Shown: positions 27,310-37,014 of the stretch, in pieces | Numbering within the stretch: the stretch's first letter is position 1 | Layout of the letters: each line of letters opens with the position of its first letter | Origin: Cupriavidus sp. MP-37 | GTDB lineage: Bacteria > Pseudomonadota > Gammaproteobacteria > Burkholderiales > Burkholderiaceae | Length of the DNA stretch: 64,000 nucleotides | Direction: 5' to 3' | Assembly (NCBI RefSeq): GCF_020618415.1 | Contig: NZ_CP085345.1 | Location: forward strand, 806,001 to 870,000 | Translations under genes and position numbers: made by a program | Notes under the pieces: model-generated | The model's input: only the letters and a program-made list of their open reading frames with translations | What the model was told of the DNA's origin: nothing | Databases searched by the model: none

Positions 27310-27500
27310 TCGCTGCGCTTGCACTGCGTTGTCGCGGGCGAGCCCAAAGGCTTGCTCTCTCCCGCTGATTTGCTCCCCTCGCCCGCTTGCGGGAGAGGGG
27401 CCGGGGGAGAGGGCAGGCATTCGGCAAGCACGATAACACTTCACTTCGTGGCAACGCTGCCCTCTCCCCCGCCCCTCTCCCAAAGGGAGAGGGGAGAAAA
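27310..27500. repeat. REP-like composite repeat
   Basis: Intergenic repeat between two convergent genes with CGCCCGCTTGCGGGAGAGGGG, then CATTCGGCAAGCACGAT and CTTCACTTCGTGGCAACGCTG, then CCTCTCCCAAAGGGAGAGGG. The modules match those at 16440-16612 in inverse orientation and those flanking IS copy 2. No gene supported; palindromes here could also act as a bidirectional terminator. Confidence 0.8.
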
Positions 27501-27539
27501 CCAGCGCCGTGCGCGGGACGAGCCGCTGCTGTCGATCGA

Positions 27540-28571
27540 CTATTCCCTGTGCTGCCTGGCGGTGCGCAAGGACCGCCCGTTGATCTCGGCGCTGTTCGGG
27601 GTGGCGCTGGGCGGCGGCTGAGAGGCGGGCTGCTGAGAGGGCGACTGCTGAGGCCCGGACTGCGCAAGCTCACGCTCGCGCTCTGCCTCGGCCTCGTGCC
27701 GGCGCGAACCGTAGCGGCGCGCGTACTGCCACGTGAATTCCGCCCCCAGCAGGAAGATCTGCGCGGAGTAATACACCCACAGCAGCAGCACCACCAGCGA
27801 GCCGGCCGCGCCGTAGCCGTTGGCCACGCCGCTCTTGCCGATATACAGACCGATCAGGAACTTGCCCAGCGTAAACAGCAGCGCCGTCACCGCCGCGCCC
27901 AGCCAGACGTCGGGCCAGCGCACCTTGGCGCGCGGCATGATCTTGTAGATCATGGCGAACACCCCGGTGATAAACACCAGGCTGACGACGGTGTCGAGCG
28001 CATGGGCGATCAGTTCCTCGGCGCCGAACAGCGGCCCCCACAAGCGGTTGAGCGCGGAGATGCCCGCGCTCAGCAGCAGCGATACCACCATCAGGAAGCC
28101 GATGCCAAGGATCATGCCGAACGACAGCAGGCGCGCGCGCAGCAAGTTGAAGATGCCGGAGGTCTTGCGCCGCTCGGGCACTTCCCAGATCCGGTCCAGC
28201 GCGGACTGCAGCTCGGCGAACACCGTGGTCGCGCCCACCAGCAGCACCACCACGCCGACCACCGCCGTCAGCGCGCTGGCCGCCGGCTTGCTGACTGCCA
28301 GCAGCATGGCCTCGATGGTCTTGGCGCCCTCCGGGCCGAGCAGCCCCTGCAGCTGCGCGACCACTTCGCCGCGCGCGGCCTCGTGCCCGAACACCACGCC
28401 GGCCACCGAGATCACGATCAGCAGCAGCGGCGCGATCGAGAACACGGTGTAGTAGGCCAGCGCCGCGCCCATGCTGGGCGCGTAGTCTTCCACCCAGGCG
28501 TTGACGGTATCCCGCAGCAGCCCGTAGAGCGCGCGGGGCGAGGACAGCAGAACCGACGGGATGGCACGCAT
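27540..28571 (-). CDS. YihY/virulence factor BrkB family inner-membrane protein
   Basis: Integral membrane protein of 343 residues with six hydrophobic segments and the family signatures SMGAALAYYTVFSIAPLLLIVIS (segment 1), FGMILGIGFLMVVSLLLS and GAAGSLVVLLLWVYYSAQIFLLGAEFTW. The family was once called ribonuclease BN but has no established nuclease activity. The C terminus from about 300 is a soluble Ser/Gln/Pro-rich tail. The ATG at 28571 gives the canonical N terminus; the long in-frame upstream extension is antisense to the sigma-54 activator and rejected. Confidence 0.83.
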   Translation of the reverse strand: MRAIPSVLLSSPRALYGLLRDTVNAWVEDYAPSMGAALAYYTVFSIAPLLLIVISVAGVVFGHEAARGEVVAQLQGLLGPEGAKTIEAMLLAVSKPAASALTAVVGVVVLLVGATTVFAELQSALDRIWEVPERRKTSGIFNLLRARLLSFGMILGIGFLMVVSLLLSAGISALNRLWGPLFGAEELIAHALDTVVSLVFITGVFAMIYKIMPRAKVRWPDVWLGAAVTALLFTLGKFLIGLYIGKSGVANGYGAAGSLVVLLLWVYYSAQIFLLGAEFTWQYARRYGSRRHEAEAERERELAQSGPQQSPSQQPASQPPPSATPNSAEINGRSLRTARQHRE

Positions 28572-28844
28572 CGCTGGATCCGATGTAACGATACTGCCCC
28601 TCCCCCGCAATTCCCGTTCCTGCCCGCGGCAATGTGCTGCGGCGATGGCAAGGACGCCGGCGTAGCGCCGCAAACCCGCGCCGGAAGCGGCCCGGCGTCC
28701 ATGCGGGCGCAAGATTCGCGTTGCTCCGGCGCCGGATCCCGTGCATTCTTTACAACATCCCGCCAGTCGGCCAAGGCAGCGCCTGGCGCGGCCGGCAGCG
28801 ACCCGCGCACAGATCGCGGGCGGATTTTCACAGGAGACCGCGAC

Positions 28845-30839
28845 ATGACCATCCAGCCGGATCCGGCCCGTCCGCAAGCGGACGTCCCCGTCGATGCCGG
28901 GCAGCACGAGCCTGCCGGGCGGATTGCCCAGGCCCACCGGCGCTCGGCGTCTTACGGCCTGCGCCCCTATGAATCGCCCGACCTGTGCCCGGTGCTGCAG
29001 AGCGAGCTGAAGACCCGGATCGAACGCAGCCAGTCGCTGTTCACCTATGCCCTGCCGGTGATGGAGACGCTCCACGACCAGATCGTCGACACCCAGAGCA
29101 TGATCATCCTGACCGACGCCGATGGCCTGATCCTGCACGCCATGGGCGACGACGACTTCCTCGCGCGCGCCGACAAGATCTCGCTGCGCCCGGGCTCGGA
29201 GTGGTCCGAGGCGCGCCGCGGCACCAACGCCATCGGCACCGCGCTGGCCGAGAACCAGGCCACGCTGGTCCACGGCACCGACCACTACCTGGAAGCCAAC
29301 CAGTTCCTGACCTGCTCGTGCATGCCGATCCTGGATCCTTACGGCAAGACCGTGGGCGCCCTGGACGTGACCGGCGACCAGCGCAGCTTCCACAAGCACA
29401 CCATGGCGCTGGTGCGGATGTCGGCGCAGATGATCGAGAACCAGCTGTTCGGCAATGCCTTCCGCGACATGGTGTGCATCCGCTTCCATTCGCGCGCCGA
29501 GTTCCTGGGCACGCTGGTGGAGGGCATCGTGTCGTTTACGCCGGGCGGGCGCTTCCTGTCGGCCAACCGCAGCGGCCAGTTCCAGCTCGGCCTGTCCAAC
29601 GGCGCGCTGCAGGCGCATACCTTCTCGTCGCTGTTCGGGCTGTCGATGTCGCAGCTGTTCGACGCGGCGCGCGCGGCCCATGCGGGCATCGTGCAGCTGC
29701 ACTTGCCCAGCGGCGTCAAGGTCAGCGCGCGCGTGGAATGGAAGCCGCCGGCCACGACCTTCCCCGGCGGCACCGAGTCGCGCCACGCAGGCACCAACGG
29801 CGCCACCGCCGCGCCGCGCAGCCTGGCAGCGGGCCCGACGCCCTCGCCCGGGCTGGATGACCTCGACACGGGCGATGCCCAGATCCGCGCCGTGGTCGGC
29901 AAGCTGCGCAAGGTCATCGGCAAGGACATCCCGGTGATCGTGCTGGGCGAAACCGGCACCGGCAAGGAATTGATGGCGCGCGCCATCCATGCCGACAGCG
30001 GGCGCCGCGCCGGCCCCTTCATCGCGGTGAACTGCGCCTCGATCCCGGAAAACCTGATCGAGTCGGAGCTGTTCGGCTACGAGGAAGGCGCCTTCACCGG
30101 CGCCCGCAAGAAAGGCGGCATCGGCAAGATGCTGCTGGCCCACGGCGGCACGCTGTTTCTAGATGAAATCGGCGACATGCCGCTGCACCTGCAGGGCCGC
30201 CTGCTGCGCGCGCTGCAGGAGCGCGCGGTGTCGCCGCTGGGCAGCAGCAAGGTGATCCACATCGACGTCTCGGTGGTGTGCGCCACCAACCGCAACCTGC
30301 GCGAGCTGGTTGCCAACGGCCAGTTCCGCGAAGACCTGTACTACCGCCTCAACGGACTGGTGGTGCGGCTGCCGGCGCTGCGCGAGCGCAGCGACCTCGA
30401 CGTGGTCGCCGCCAGGCTGCTGCGCCAGGACCACGGCGGCAACACGGCCGACGCGCCGCCCCGCATCAGCGACGCGGTGATGGCGCTGTTCCGCCGCTAC
30501 CACTGGCCGGGCAATATCCGGCAACTGGGCAACCTGCTGCGCACCGCGCGGCTGATGGCCGAAGGCGAAGCCGAGATCACCGCGGACCACCTGCCCGACG
30601 ACTTCCTCGATGACCTGCGCGAGCCGCTAGCGCCCGCGGCCGCACCGGCCATGCCGATGCCGATACCCGCGAGTGTGCAGCCCACGCGGCTGGCCGAGCT
30701 GGAGGCGATGGCGATCGTGGCCACGGTCAAGGCCCACAACGGCAATATCTCGGCGGCGGCGAAGGCGCTGGGGATCTCGCGCAATACGGTCTATCGCAAG
30801 CTGGAGGAGGCGCGCGGGCTGCCGCGCCAGGCCGGCTGA
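28845..30839 (+). CDS. Sigma-54-dependent transcriptional activator (AcoR-like)
   Basis: Enhancer-binding protein of 664 residues with AcoR architecture: an N-terminal GAF-type sensory region (about 70-230), an AAA+ central domain (about 350-580) with Walker A GETGTGKE, the sigma-54 contact loop GAFTGA and Walker B GGTLFLDEIGDMP, and a C-terminal Fis-type helix-turn-helix (ISAAAKALGISRNTVYRKL). The ATG at 28845 is preceded by CAGGAGACCGCGAC. Such proteins respond to acetoin, alcohols, aldehydes or aromatics. No obvious target operon with a -24/-12 promoter is adjacent, so the target is unknown. Confidence 0.88.
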   Translation: MTIQPDPARPQADVPVDAGQHEPAGRIAQAHRRSASYGLRPYESPDLCPVLQSELKTRIERSQSLFTYALPVMETLHDQIVDTQSMIILTDADGLILHAMGDDDFLARADKISLRPGSEWSEARRGTNAIGTALAENQATLVHGTDHYLEANQFLTCSCMPILDPYGKTVGALDVTGDQRSFHKHTMALVRMSAQMIENQLFGNAFRDMVCIRFHSRAEFLGTLVEGIVSFTPGGRFLSANRSGQFQLGLSNGALQAHTFSSLFGLSMSQLFDAARAAHAGIVQLHLPSGVKVSARVEWKPPATTFPGGTESRHAGTNGATAAPRSLAAGPTPSPGLDDLDTGDAQIRAVVGKLRKVIGKDIPVIVLGETGTGKELMARAIHADSGRRAGPFIAVNCASIPENLIESELFGYEEGAFTGARKKGGIGKMLLAHGGTLFLDEIGDMPLHLQGRLLRALQERAVSPLGSSKVIHIDVSVVCATNRNLRELVANGQFREDLYYRLNGLVVRLPALRERSDLDVVAARLLRQDHGGNTADAPPRISDAVMALFRRYHWPGNIRQLGNLLRTARLMAEGEAEITADHLPDDFLDDLREPLAPAAAPAMPMPIPASVQPTRLAELEAMAIVATVKAHNGNISAAAKALGISRNTVYRKLEEARGLPRQAG

Positions 30840-31008
30840 GTTCAGCGGGGCACCGCGTTGCCGTTGCGCTCAGGCCGGCGGCTCGCCCCGCATCCTTCAG
30901 CGCTGCGGCTTGGGCGCCGGTCGTCTTCACGATTCCTTACAGACAACGGCGCTGGCACAATCTATTCTCCTGTCGCAATTGGAATCCCCCCACAACAAGG
31001 AGAATGCA

Positions 31009-31203
31009 ATGAAATCCGTCCTGGCCCTTCTGGTCGCGTGCAGCGCGCTGCTCGGCGGCTGCGTGGTTGCCCCCTATGACACCTATGGCGGCGGCCCGCA
31101 GGGTTGCCCGCCCGGCCAGGCCAAGAAGGGCAACTGCCGCATCGACGCCTACGGCAACGAGTCGTTCTGCCCGCCGGGCCAGGCCAAGAAGGGCCGCTGC
31201 TAA
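31009..31203 (+). CDS. Small cysteine-containing lipoprotein with a duplicated CPPGQAKKG motif
   Basis: Protein of 64 residues. A lipoprotein signal (MKSVLALLVACSALLGGC) with lipobox LGGC predicts attachment of the mature 47-residue part to the membrane. The mature protein contains two copies of CPPGQAKKG, each followed by N or R and a cysteine. The start has ACAAGGAGAATGCA upstream. Function unknown; the repeated Cys-Pro-Pro-Gly segments and lysines suggest a small envelope-associated binding or structural role. Confidence 0.75.
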   Translation: MKSVLALLVACSALLGGCVVAPYDTYGGGPQGCPPGQAKKGNCRIDAYGNESFCPPGQAKKGRC

Positions 31204-31299
31204 GCCGGCGCCGGCCGCGGTGCCGGCCGCTGTTGCAGGGACCGGCCGGCCAGCCGGACAATGGGCCTGGCGGACCTTCCCCGTCCGCAGGAGCGCGCC

Positions 31300-31827
31300 A
31301 TGCCACCCCGGTCCCTTTCCTCCCGATATCCCGGCGCCCTGTGCGTCGCCGCGGCCCTGTTGGGCGCCTGCGCCACCCTGCAGCCGGAACAGACCGGCCG
31401 GCAGATGATCGGCAGCCCTGAAAGCGCTGTGCGCAACACTTTCGGACCGCCCACCGAGACCCATCGCCTGGCCGACGGCACCACCCGCTGGCTGTGGTCG
31501 CGCCAGCCCTTCGGCCATCAGGTCTACGCTGCCGATTTCGATGGCGAGGGCAGGCTGGTCCGCTACCGCCAGATGCTTACCGAAGCCGAGATCTATCGCG
31601 CCCAGGTCGGGGTCTGGACCAAAAAGGACGTGCAGCAGCATTTCGGCCTGCCGCGCGAGCCGGTGCAGTACTACCCGCTGATGCAGCGCGAAGCCTGGTC
31701 CTGGCGCATGTACAAGGATGGCCTGCAGACGGCGCACTTCAGTTGCTACTTCGACAACGCCGGCGTCCTGCGCCAGACCATGATCATCGTCGATCCGCTC
31801 GGCGGCGACGCGCGCCGCGCGCGCTGA
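31300..31827 (+). CDS. Putative lipoprotein with SmpA/OmlA-like (BamE-like) fold
   Basis: Protein of 175 residues with an N-terminal signal ending in a lipobox (AALLGAC). The mature part contains two repeats of the BamE/OmlA-like pattern: MIGSPESAVRNTFGPPTETHRLADGTTRWLW and VGVWTKKDVQQHFGLPREPVQYYPLMQREAWSW. This is expected to be an envelope lipoprotein. The ATG at 31300 is preferred to the one at 31261 because it places the lipobox correctly. No genetic link to BAM components is visible. Confidence 0.75.
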   Translation: MPPRSLSSRYPGALCVAAALLGACATLQPEQTGRQMIGSPESAVRNTFGPPTETHRLADGTTRWLWSRQPFGHQVYAADFDGEGRLVRYRQMLTEAEIYRAQVGVWTKKDVQQHFGLPREPVQYYPLMQREAWSWRMYKDGLQTAHFSCYFDNAGVLRQTMIIVDPLGGDARRAR

Positions 31828-31965
31828 CGGTAATGCTGACGGTGATGCCGGGGCCGCGGCCGGTGCCAATGCCGGCAGCAGGGGCTCCCCGGCCCCGGCG
31901 CGGTTTTGCGCGCAGAATGGAGGCGATGCGGCACTGCCCGCCAACCTTCCACGCGGAAAACCATC

Positions 31966-33177
31966 GTGACCACAGCCATCCTGCTCGAGAACATCCACCA
32001 GAGCGCCAACGCCCGGCTGGCCGAAGCCGGCCTGCAGGTCGAGCGCCGCACCGGCGCGCTGGCCGGCGCCGAACTGCGCCAGGTGCTGGCCAGCCATGAC
32101 GTGATCGGCATCCGCTCTGCCACCCACCTGCGCGCGGACGATATCCGCAGCGCGCCCGGACTGCTCTCGATCGGCTGCTTCTGCATCGGCACCTCGCAGG
32201 TCGACCTGGATGCCGCCACCGCTGCCGGCATCCCGGTCTTCAACGCGCCCTTTTCCAACACCCGTTCGGTGGCCGAGCTGGTGGTCGCCGAAGCGGTGAT
32301 GCTGCTGCGCCGGATTCCCGAGAAGAACACGCTGGCGCATGCCGGCAAATGGGCCAAGGGCGCCGCCGGCGCGTTCGAGACGCGCGGCAAGACCATTGCC
32401 ATCGTCGGCTACGGCAACATCGGCTCGCAGGTCGGCGTGCTGGCCGAATCGATGGGCATGCGCGTGGTCTACTACGATGTGCTGGCGCGGCTCTCGCACG
32501 GTTCGGCCCGCGCCGCCGGCTCGCTGGAAGAAGCGGTGTCGCAGGCCGAAGTGGTGACGCTGCACGTACCCGCCACCCCACGCACGCGCAACATGATCGA
32601 TGCCAGCATCCTGGCCGCATTCAAGCCGGGCGCGATCCTGATCAATGCCTCGCGCGGCAGCGTGGTCGACATCGCCGCGCTGGCCGCGGCGCTGCGTGAA
32701 AAGCGGCTGGGCGGCGCGGCCATCGACGTGTTCCCGGAAGAGCCCAAGACCAACCAGGATCCCTTCACCAGCGAACTGCAGAACCTGCCCAACGTGCTGC
32801 TGACCCCGCACGTCGGCGGCAGCACCGAAGAAGCGCAGGAAAACATCGGCACCGAGGTGGCGGCCAAGCTCGCGCACTTCCTCGCCACCGGCGGCACCAT
32901 CGGCGCGGTCAACTTCCCCGAGGTCGACCCCGGCCCGCTGCATGCGCCGGCGCGGCTGCTCAACGTGCACGGCAACGCGCCCGGCGCGCTGGCAGCGCTG
33001 AACACGCTGCTGGCGCAGGAAAGCGTCAACATCACCGGCCAGCATCTGCAAACGCGCGGCCACACCGGCTACGTGGTGACTGACCTGGACCGCGCGCCCT
33101 CCGCGCAGCTGATGCAGGCGCTGCAGACCCATGCCGGTTTTGCGCGCTCGCGCCTGATCCTGCGCGGCGCGGCGTAG
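31966..33177 (+). CDS. serA: D-3-phosphoglycerate dehydrogenase with C-terminal ACT domain
   Basis: First enzyme of serine synthesis, oxidising 3-phosphoglycerate to 3-phosphohydroxypyruvate with NAD. It has 403 residues, close to E. coli SerA (410). The cofactor motif is IVGYGNIGSQVG; catalytic Arg, Glu and His lie in INASRGSVVD, DVFPEEPK and LTPHVGGSTEEAQENIG. Residues from about 330 form an ACT domain (NVHGNAPGALAALNTLLAQ), implying serine feedback control. It starts at a GTG after ACGCGGAAAACCATC. It stands alone. Confidence 0.9.
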   Translation: MTTAILLENIHQSANARLAEAGLQVERRTGALAGAELRQVLASHDVIGIRSATHLRADDIRSAPGLLSIGCFCIGTSQVDLDAATAAGIPVFNAPFSNTRSVAELVVAEAVMLLRRIPEKNTLAHAGKWAKGAAGAFETRGKTIAIVGYGNIGSQVGVLAESMGMRVVYYDVLARLSHGSARAAGSLEEAVSQAEVVTLHVPATPRTRNMIDASILAAFKPGAILINASRGSVVDIAALAAALREKRLGGAAIDVFPEEPKTNQDPFTSELQNLPNVLLTPHVGGSTEEAQENIGTEVAAKLAHFLATGGTIGAVNFPEVDPGPLHAPARLLNVHGNAPGALAALNTLLAQESVNITGQHLQTRGHTGYVVTDLDRAPSAQLMQALQTHAGFARSRLILRGAA

Positions 33178-33264
33178 CTGCGCGAGCGCCATCGCGGCAT
33201 GCATGAGATTGCCACCGAAGTGTCTAAAGTTCTAAGAATGCTCTGAACGAAGCGCTATGCTGAA

Positions 33265-33296
33265 TGCAGGCCCCATGCAGATGGATGGGGCCTGCA
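33265..33296. terminator. Strong 12-bp-stem hairpin downstream of serA
   Basis: Perfect inverted repeat TGCAGGCCCCAT-N8-ATGGGGCCTGCA, 87 bp after the serA stop and 59 bp before the next gene start. There is no T-tract, so it may act as a terminator, an mRNA 3' stabiliser or a leader hairpin for the downstream gene. Confidence 0.5.
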
Positions 33297-33355
33297 GGGT
33301 ACGCGATGAAGATGGCGGCCCGGTCGGTGCCGCACTAACGATCGTGAGGTCAGAC

Positions 33356-33697
33356 ATGTCGCTTGAACGCAGAAAGGCCATCGCCATGGCCCGCGGGCTG
33401 GCCGCAGCCACGCTGCTGTCGATGGCGGGAATCGGCAGCGCCGCCGCGCAAACCGGCACCATTACCTTCCTGGGCGCGATCACGTCGCCGTCATGCGGCT
33501 TCCGTCCGTCTGCCGGGCTGGTGCACGCCAGCTGCCGGCAGCCATCGGGACAAGTCGTGTCGGCGCCCGTTGCGGTGACGCCTGACCGGCTGCCGGGACT
33601 GACCCGCATCGGCATGGCCAGCCTGGAAGTCCATCGCACGCGCGCGGGCACGCGCAGCGCGGCGCCTGCCTACCTGGTCATGGTCAGCTATCACTAG
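33356..33697 (+). CDS. Small secreted protein resembling the N terminus of type 1 pilins
   Basis: Hypothetical protein of 113 residues. The signal peptide ends at SAAAQ; the mature sequence starts TGTITFLGAITSPSCGF and has a second cysteine at HASC (C47 and C60). The first strand and first cysteine resemble fimbrial subunits of the chaperone-usher type, but the cysteine spacing is short, the C-terminal donor-strand pattern is unclear, and no chaperone or usher gene is nearby. The ATG at 33356 gives the signal peptide; the in-frame ATG at 33257 would begin before a strong hairpin. Confidence 0.6.
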   Translation: MSLERRKAIAMARGLAAATLLSMAGIGSAAAQTGTITFLGAITSPSCGFRPSAGLVHASCRQPSGQVVSAPVAVTPDRLPGLTRIGMASLEVHRTRAGTRSAAPAYLVMVSYH

Positions 33698-33726
33698 CGG
33701 ATCTATCATCAGCTGACATATTGCGC

Positions 33727-33746
33727 GCGGGCGCTGTGGCGCCCGC
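33727..33746. terminator. GC hairpin after the pilin-like gene
   Basis: GCGGGCGC-TGTG-GCGCCCGC, 29 bp after the stop codon, separates this gene from the nap promoter region. No T-tract follows. Confidence 0.45.
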
Positions 33747-33831
33747 TACCGCATTCGGGGGATCGCGTGGCCGGCATTGCGGTCCCCGGCGCATCCTCCG
33801 TCGTCGCGGCTTGCCCGCCGCGCGTGCCGTC

Positions 33832-33860
33832 TTGACACCCTGGCTTGTGCTTCCTTTAAT
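33832..33860 (+). promoter_or_regulatory. Putative sigma-70 promoter of the nap-ccm operon
   Basis: TTGACA (33832-33837), a 17-bp spacer and TTTAAT (33855-33860) form a near-consensus promoter 55 bp before napE. I see no clear FNR or NarL box beside it. Confidence 0.5.
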
Positions 33861-33914
33861 GGTGTAACGCATCGCGTGCCGCCTGATCCCTTTTGCCGAG
33901 GACGTCAACCCACG

Positions 33915-34079
33915 ATGGAAACCGGTGAAGCCCACGACCCGCAACGCAAGCAAGAAGAACTGCGCAGTTTCCTTTTCCTGACCGCCGTCATGGTGCCAGT
34001 GCTGTCCGTCATCATCGTTGCGGGCTACGGGTTCATTGTCTGGATGACCCAACTGATCAGCGGTCCGCCGTCCCACTAG
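33915..34079 (+). CDS. napE: NapE, small membrane protein of periplasmic nitrate reductase operon
   Basis: Protein of 54 residues with one transmembrane segment (FLTAVMVPVLSVIIVAGYGFIVWM) preceded by a charged N terminus (QRKQEELRSFLF), which matches NapE. Its role in nitrate reduction is not defined. It opens the operon napEDABC, the order known from Cupriavidus and Paracoccus. The 100-bp gap to napD contains a hairpin. Confidence 0.88.
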   Translation: METGEAHDPQRKQEELRSFLFLTAVMVPVLSVIIVAGYGFIVWMTQLISGPPSH

Positions 34080-34100
34080 CGCGGCCCGCGCAGGCCTGGT

Positions 34101-34116
34101 GCGGCGGGTTCGCCGC
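34101..34116 (+). other. Intercistronic hairpin between napE and napD
   Basis: GCGGCG-GGTT-CGCCGC forms a tight stem-loop within the only sizeable gap of the nap-ccm operon. It may adjust expression or mRNA processing between napE and the rest. Confidence 0.35.
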
Positions 34117-34182
34117 CGGGCATTGAGCAGATAAAAACAAGCTGCAGCACAGACTGAAACGGCATCGAACCGGAGCTTGCGC

Positions 34183-34497
34183 ATGCCCGCAGCCAGACGC
34201 GCCATCCCCATCCAGCCGCTGCCCGCCGGCGCAGAGTGGCATATCGCCGGCATCGTCGTCCATGCCATGCCCGGTCAGCTGGCCCGGGTCCGGGCCGCGA
34301 TCGACGGCATCACCGGCGCCGAGATCCACGCCGCCAGCGACGCCGGCAAGCTCGTCGTCACCATCGAAGCGCCCACCTCGCGCGCCATTGCCGCGCACCT
34401 GACCTACCTGCACCAGCTCGACGGCGTGCTGTCCGCCGCGCTGGTCTACCAACACAACGAAGACGCCGAGGCAATGAACGAGGAGATCGCCCGATGA
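34183..34497 (+). CDS. napD: NapD, cytoplasmic chaperone for the NapA Tat signal peptide
   Basis: Protein of 104 residues with the NapD ferredoxin-like fold signature [24 protein letters not shown] and [33 protein letters not shown]. NapD binds the twin-arginine leader of NapA and assists cofactor insertion before export. The ATG at 34183 is 7 bp after GGAG; the in-frame TTG at 34177 is less likely. Its end overlaps the napA start by 4 bp (ATGA). Confidence 0.9.
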   Translation: MPAARRAIPIQPLPAGAEWHIAGIVVHAMPGQLARVRAAIDGITGAEIHAASDAGKLVVTIEAPTSRAIAAHLTYLHQLDGVLSAALVYQHNEDAEAMNEEIAR

Positions 34498-36989
34498 AAC
34501 TCTCTCGTCGTGACTTCATCAAGCAGACCGCGGTGGCGGCAACGGCGTCTGTCGCCGGCGTGACGCTGCCCGCGGAGGCCGCCAACATGGTGACCGACAG
34601 CGAGGTGACCAAGCTGAAGTGGTCGAAGGCGCCCTGCCGCTTCTGCGGCACCGGCTGCGGCGTCACGGTGGCGGTGCGGGACAACAAGGTGGTGGCGACC
34701 AACGGCGACCCGCAAGCCGAGGTCAACAAGGGCCTGAACTGCGTCAAGGGCTATTTCCTGTCGAAGATCATGTACGGGCAGGACCGGCTGACCAGGCCGC
34801 TGCTGCGCATGAAAAACGGCAAATACGACAAGAACGGCGAATTCGCCCCGGTGACGTGGGAGCGTGCCTTCGACGAGATGGAGCACCAGTTCAAGCGCGT
34901 GCTGAAAGAGAAAGGCCCGACCGCGGTGGGCATGTTCGGCTCGGGCCAGTGGACCGTGTGGGAGGGCTATGCCGCGTCGAAGCTGATGAAGGCCGGGTTC
35001 CGCTCCAACAACCTCGATCCCAACGCGCGCCACTGCATGGCCTCGGCGGTGCAGGGCTTCATGCGCACCTTCGGCATGGACGAGCCGATGGGCTGCTACG
35101 ACGACTTCGAAGCCGCCGACGCCTTCGTGCTGTGGGGTTCGAACATGGCGGAGATGCACCCGATCCTGTGGACCCGCATTACCGACCGGCGCCTGAGCCA
35201 TCCGAAGACACGCGTGGCGGTGCTGTCGACCTTCACCCACCGCTCGTTCGACCTGGCCGACATCCCGGTCATCTTCAAGCCGCAGACCGACCTGGCGATG
35301 ATGAATTACATCGCCCAGTACATCATCAAGAACAACAAGGTCAACAAGGACTTCGTCAACAAGCACACCGTGTTCAAGGAGGGCGTGACCAATATCGGCT
35401 ATGGCCTGCGCCCGGAACATCCGCTGCAGAAGGCGGCCACGCACGCGGCCGATCCGGGCGCGGCGCGTCCCATCACTTTCGACGAATTCGCGCGCTTCGT
35501 CGCCAAGTACGACGCCGAAACCGTCAGCAAGCTGTCGGGCGTGCCCAAGGCCAAGCTCGATCAGCTGGCCGAGCTGTATGCCGATCCCAATATCAAGGTG
35601 ATGTCGCTGTGGACCATGGGCTTCAACCAGCATACGCGCGGCAGCTGGGCCAACAACATGGTCTACAACCTGCACCTGCTGACCGGCAAGATCGCCACGC
35701 CGGGCAACAGCCCGTTCTCGCTGACGGGACAGCCGTCGGCGTGCGGCACCGCGCGCGAGGTGGGCACCTTCTCGCACCGGCTGCCGGCCGACATGGTGGT
35801 GACCAACCCCAAGCATCGCGAGGAAGCCGAGCGCATCTGGAAGCTGCCCCCCGGCACCATCCCCGACAAGCCCGGCTACCATGCCGTGCTGCAGAATCGC
35901 ATGCTCAAGGACGGCAAGCTCAACGCTTACTGGGTGCAGGTCAACAACAACATGCAGGCCGCGGCCAACCTGATGGAAGAGGGCCTGCCGGGCTACCGCA
36001 ATCCGCAGAACTTCGTGGTGGTGTCCGACGCCTATCCCACCGTGACCGCGCTCGCCGCCGACCTGATCCTGCCCAGCGCGATGTGGGTGGAGAAGGAAGG
36101 CGCCTACGGCAACGCCGAGCGCCGCACGCAGTTCTGGCACCAGCTGGTCGATGCGCCGGGCGAGGCGCGCTCCGACCTGTGGCAGCTGATGGAGTTCTCC
36201 AGGCGTTTCAAGGTCGAGGACGTGTGGCCGGCCGAGCTGATCGCGAAGAAGCCCGAGTATCGCGGCAAGACCCTGTTCGACGTGCTCTACCGCAACGGCA
36301 ACGTCGACAAGTTCCCGCTCAAGGACATCGACGCCGACTACCACAACGCCGAGGCCAAGGCCTTCGGCTTCTACGTGCAGAAAGGGCTGTTCGAAGAGTA
36401 CGCCAGCTTCGGCCGCGGCCACGGCCACGACCTGGCCCCGTTCAACGCCTATCACGAGGCGCGCGGCCTGCGCTGGCCGGTGGTCAACGGCAAGGAGACG
36501 CGCTGGCGCTATCGCGAGGGCAGCGACCCCTACGTCAAGGCGGGCACCGGCTACCAGTTCTACGGCAACCCCGACGGCAAGGCGGTGATCTTCGCCCTGC
36601 CCTACGAGCCGCCGGCCGAATCGCCCGACAAGGAGTATCCGTTCTGGTTGGCCACCGGGCGCGTGCTCGAGCACTGGCACTCCGGCTCGATGACGCGGCG
36701 CGTGCCCGAGCTGTACCGCGCCTTTCCCAACGCGGTGGTGTTCATGCATCCGGAAGACGCGCGCGCGATGGGGCTGCGCCGCGGCGTGGAGGTGGAGGTG
36801 GTGTCGCGGCGCGGGCGCATGCGCTCGCGCGTGGAGACCCGCGGGCGCGACGCGCCGCCGCGCGGGCTGGTGTTCGTACCATGGTTCGATGCCAGCCAGC
36901 TGATCAACAAGGTGACGCTGGATGCCACCTGCCCGATCTCGCTGCAGACCGACTTCAAGAAGTGCGCGGTCAAGATCGTCAAGGTCTAG
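34494..36989 (+). CDS. napA: Periplasmic nitrate reductase catalytic subunit NapA
   Basis: Molybdopterin enzyme (bis-MGD) that reduces nitrate to nitrite in the periplasm. The 831-residue length equals that of the Cupriavidus necator enzyme. The Tat leader is [16 protein letters not shown]. The [4Fe-4S] cysteines are C48, C51, C55 and C83 ([14 protein letters not shown]), and the Mo-ligating cysteine is C181 (NARHCMASA). Electrons come from NapB and NapC encoded downstream. Translation is coupled to napD by an ATGA overlap. Confidence 0.97.
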   Translation: MKLSRRDFIKQTAVAATASVAGVTLPAEAANMVTDSEVTKLKWSKAPCRFCGTGCGVTVAVRDNKVVATNGDPQAEVNKGLNCVKGYFLSKIMYGQDRLTRPLLRMKNGKYDKNGEFAPVTWERAFDEMEHQFKRVLKEKGPTAVGMFGSGQWTVWEGYAASKLMKAGFRSNNLDPNARHCMASAVQGFMRTFGMDEPMGCYDDFEAADAFVLWGSNMAEMHPILWTRITDRRLSHPKTRVAVLSTFTHRSFDLADIPVIFKPQTDLAMMNYIAQYIIKNNKVNKDFVNKHTVFKEGVTNIGYGLRPEHPLQKAATHAADPGAARPITFDEFARFVAKYDAETVSKLSGVPKAKLDQLAELYADPNIKVMSLWTMGFNQHTRGSWANNMVYNLHLLTGKIATPGNSPFSLTGQPSACGTAREVGTFSHRLPADMVVTNPKHREEAERIWKLPPGTIPDKPGYHAVLQNRMLKDGKLNAYWVQVNNNMQAAANLMEEGLPGYRNPQNFVVVSDAYPTVTALAADLILPSAMWVEKEGAYGNAERRTQFWHQLVDAPGEARSDLWQLMEFSRRFKVEDVWPAELIAKKPEYRGKTLFDVLYRNGNVDKFPLKDIDADYHNAEAKAFGFYVQKGLFEEYASFGRGHGHDLAPFNAYHEARGLRWPVVNGKETRWRYREGSDPYVKAGTGYQFYGNPDGKAVIFALPYEPPAESPDKEYPFWLATGRVLEHWHSGSMTRRVPELYRAFPNAVVFMHPEDARAMGLRRGVEVEVVSRRGRMRSRVETRGRDAPPRGLVFVPWFDASQLINKVTLDATCPISLQTDFKKCAVKIVKV

Positions 36990-37014
36990 CCCCGAACCGA
37001 ACGAGGGAGACGCC

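Noticed and set aside
27540..30143. Long fused protein extending the YihY gene upstream
   Set aside because: The extension is antisense to the sigma-54 activator with biased composition; the canonical YihY N terminus begins at 28571.
33698..33914. FNR box (TTGAT-N4-ATCAA) upstream of the nap operon
   Set aside because: I searched the region by eye and found only the sigma-70-like hexamers; no adequate match.
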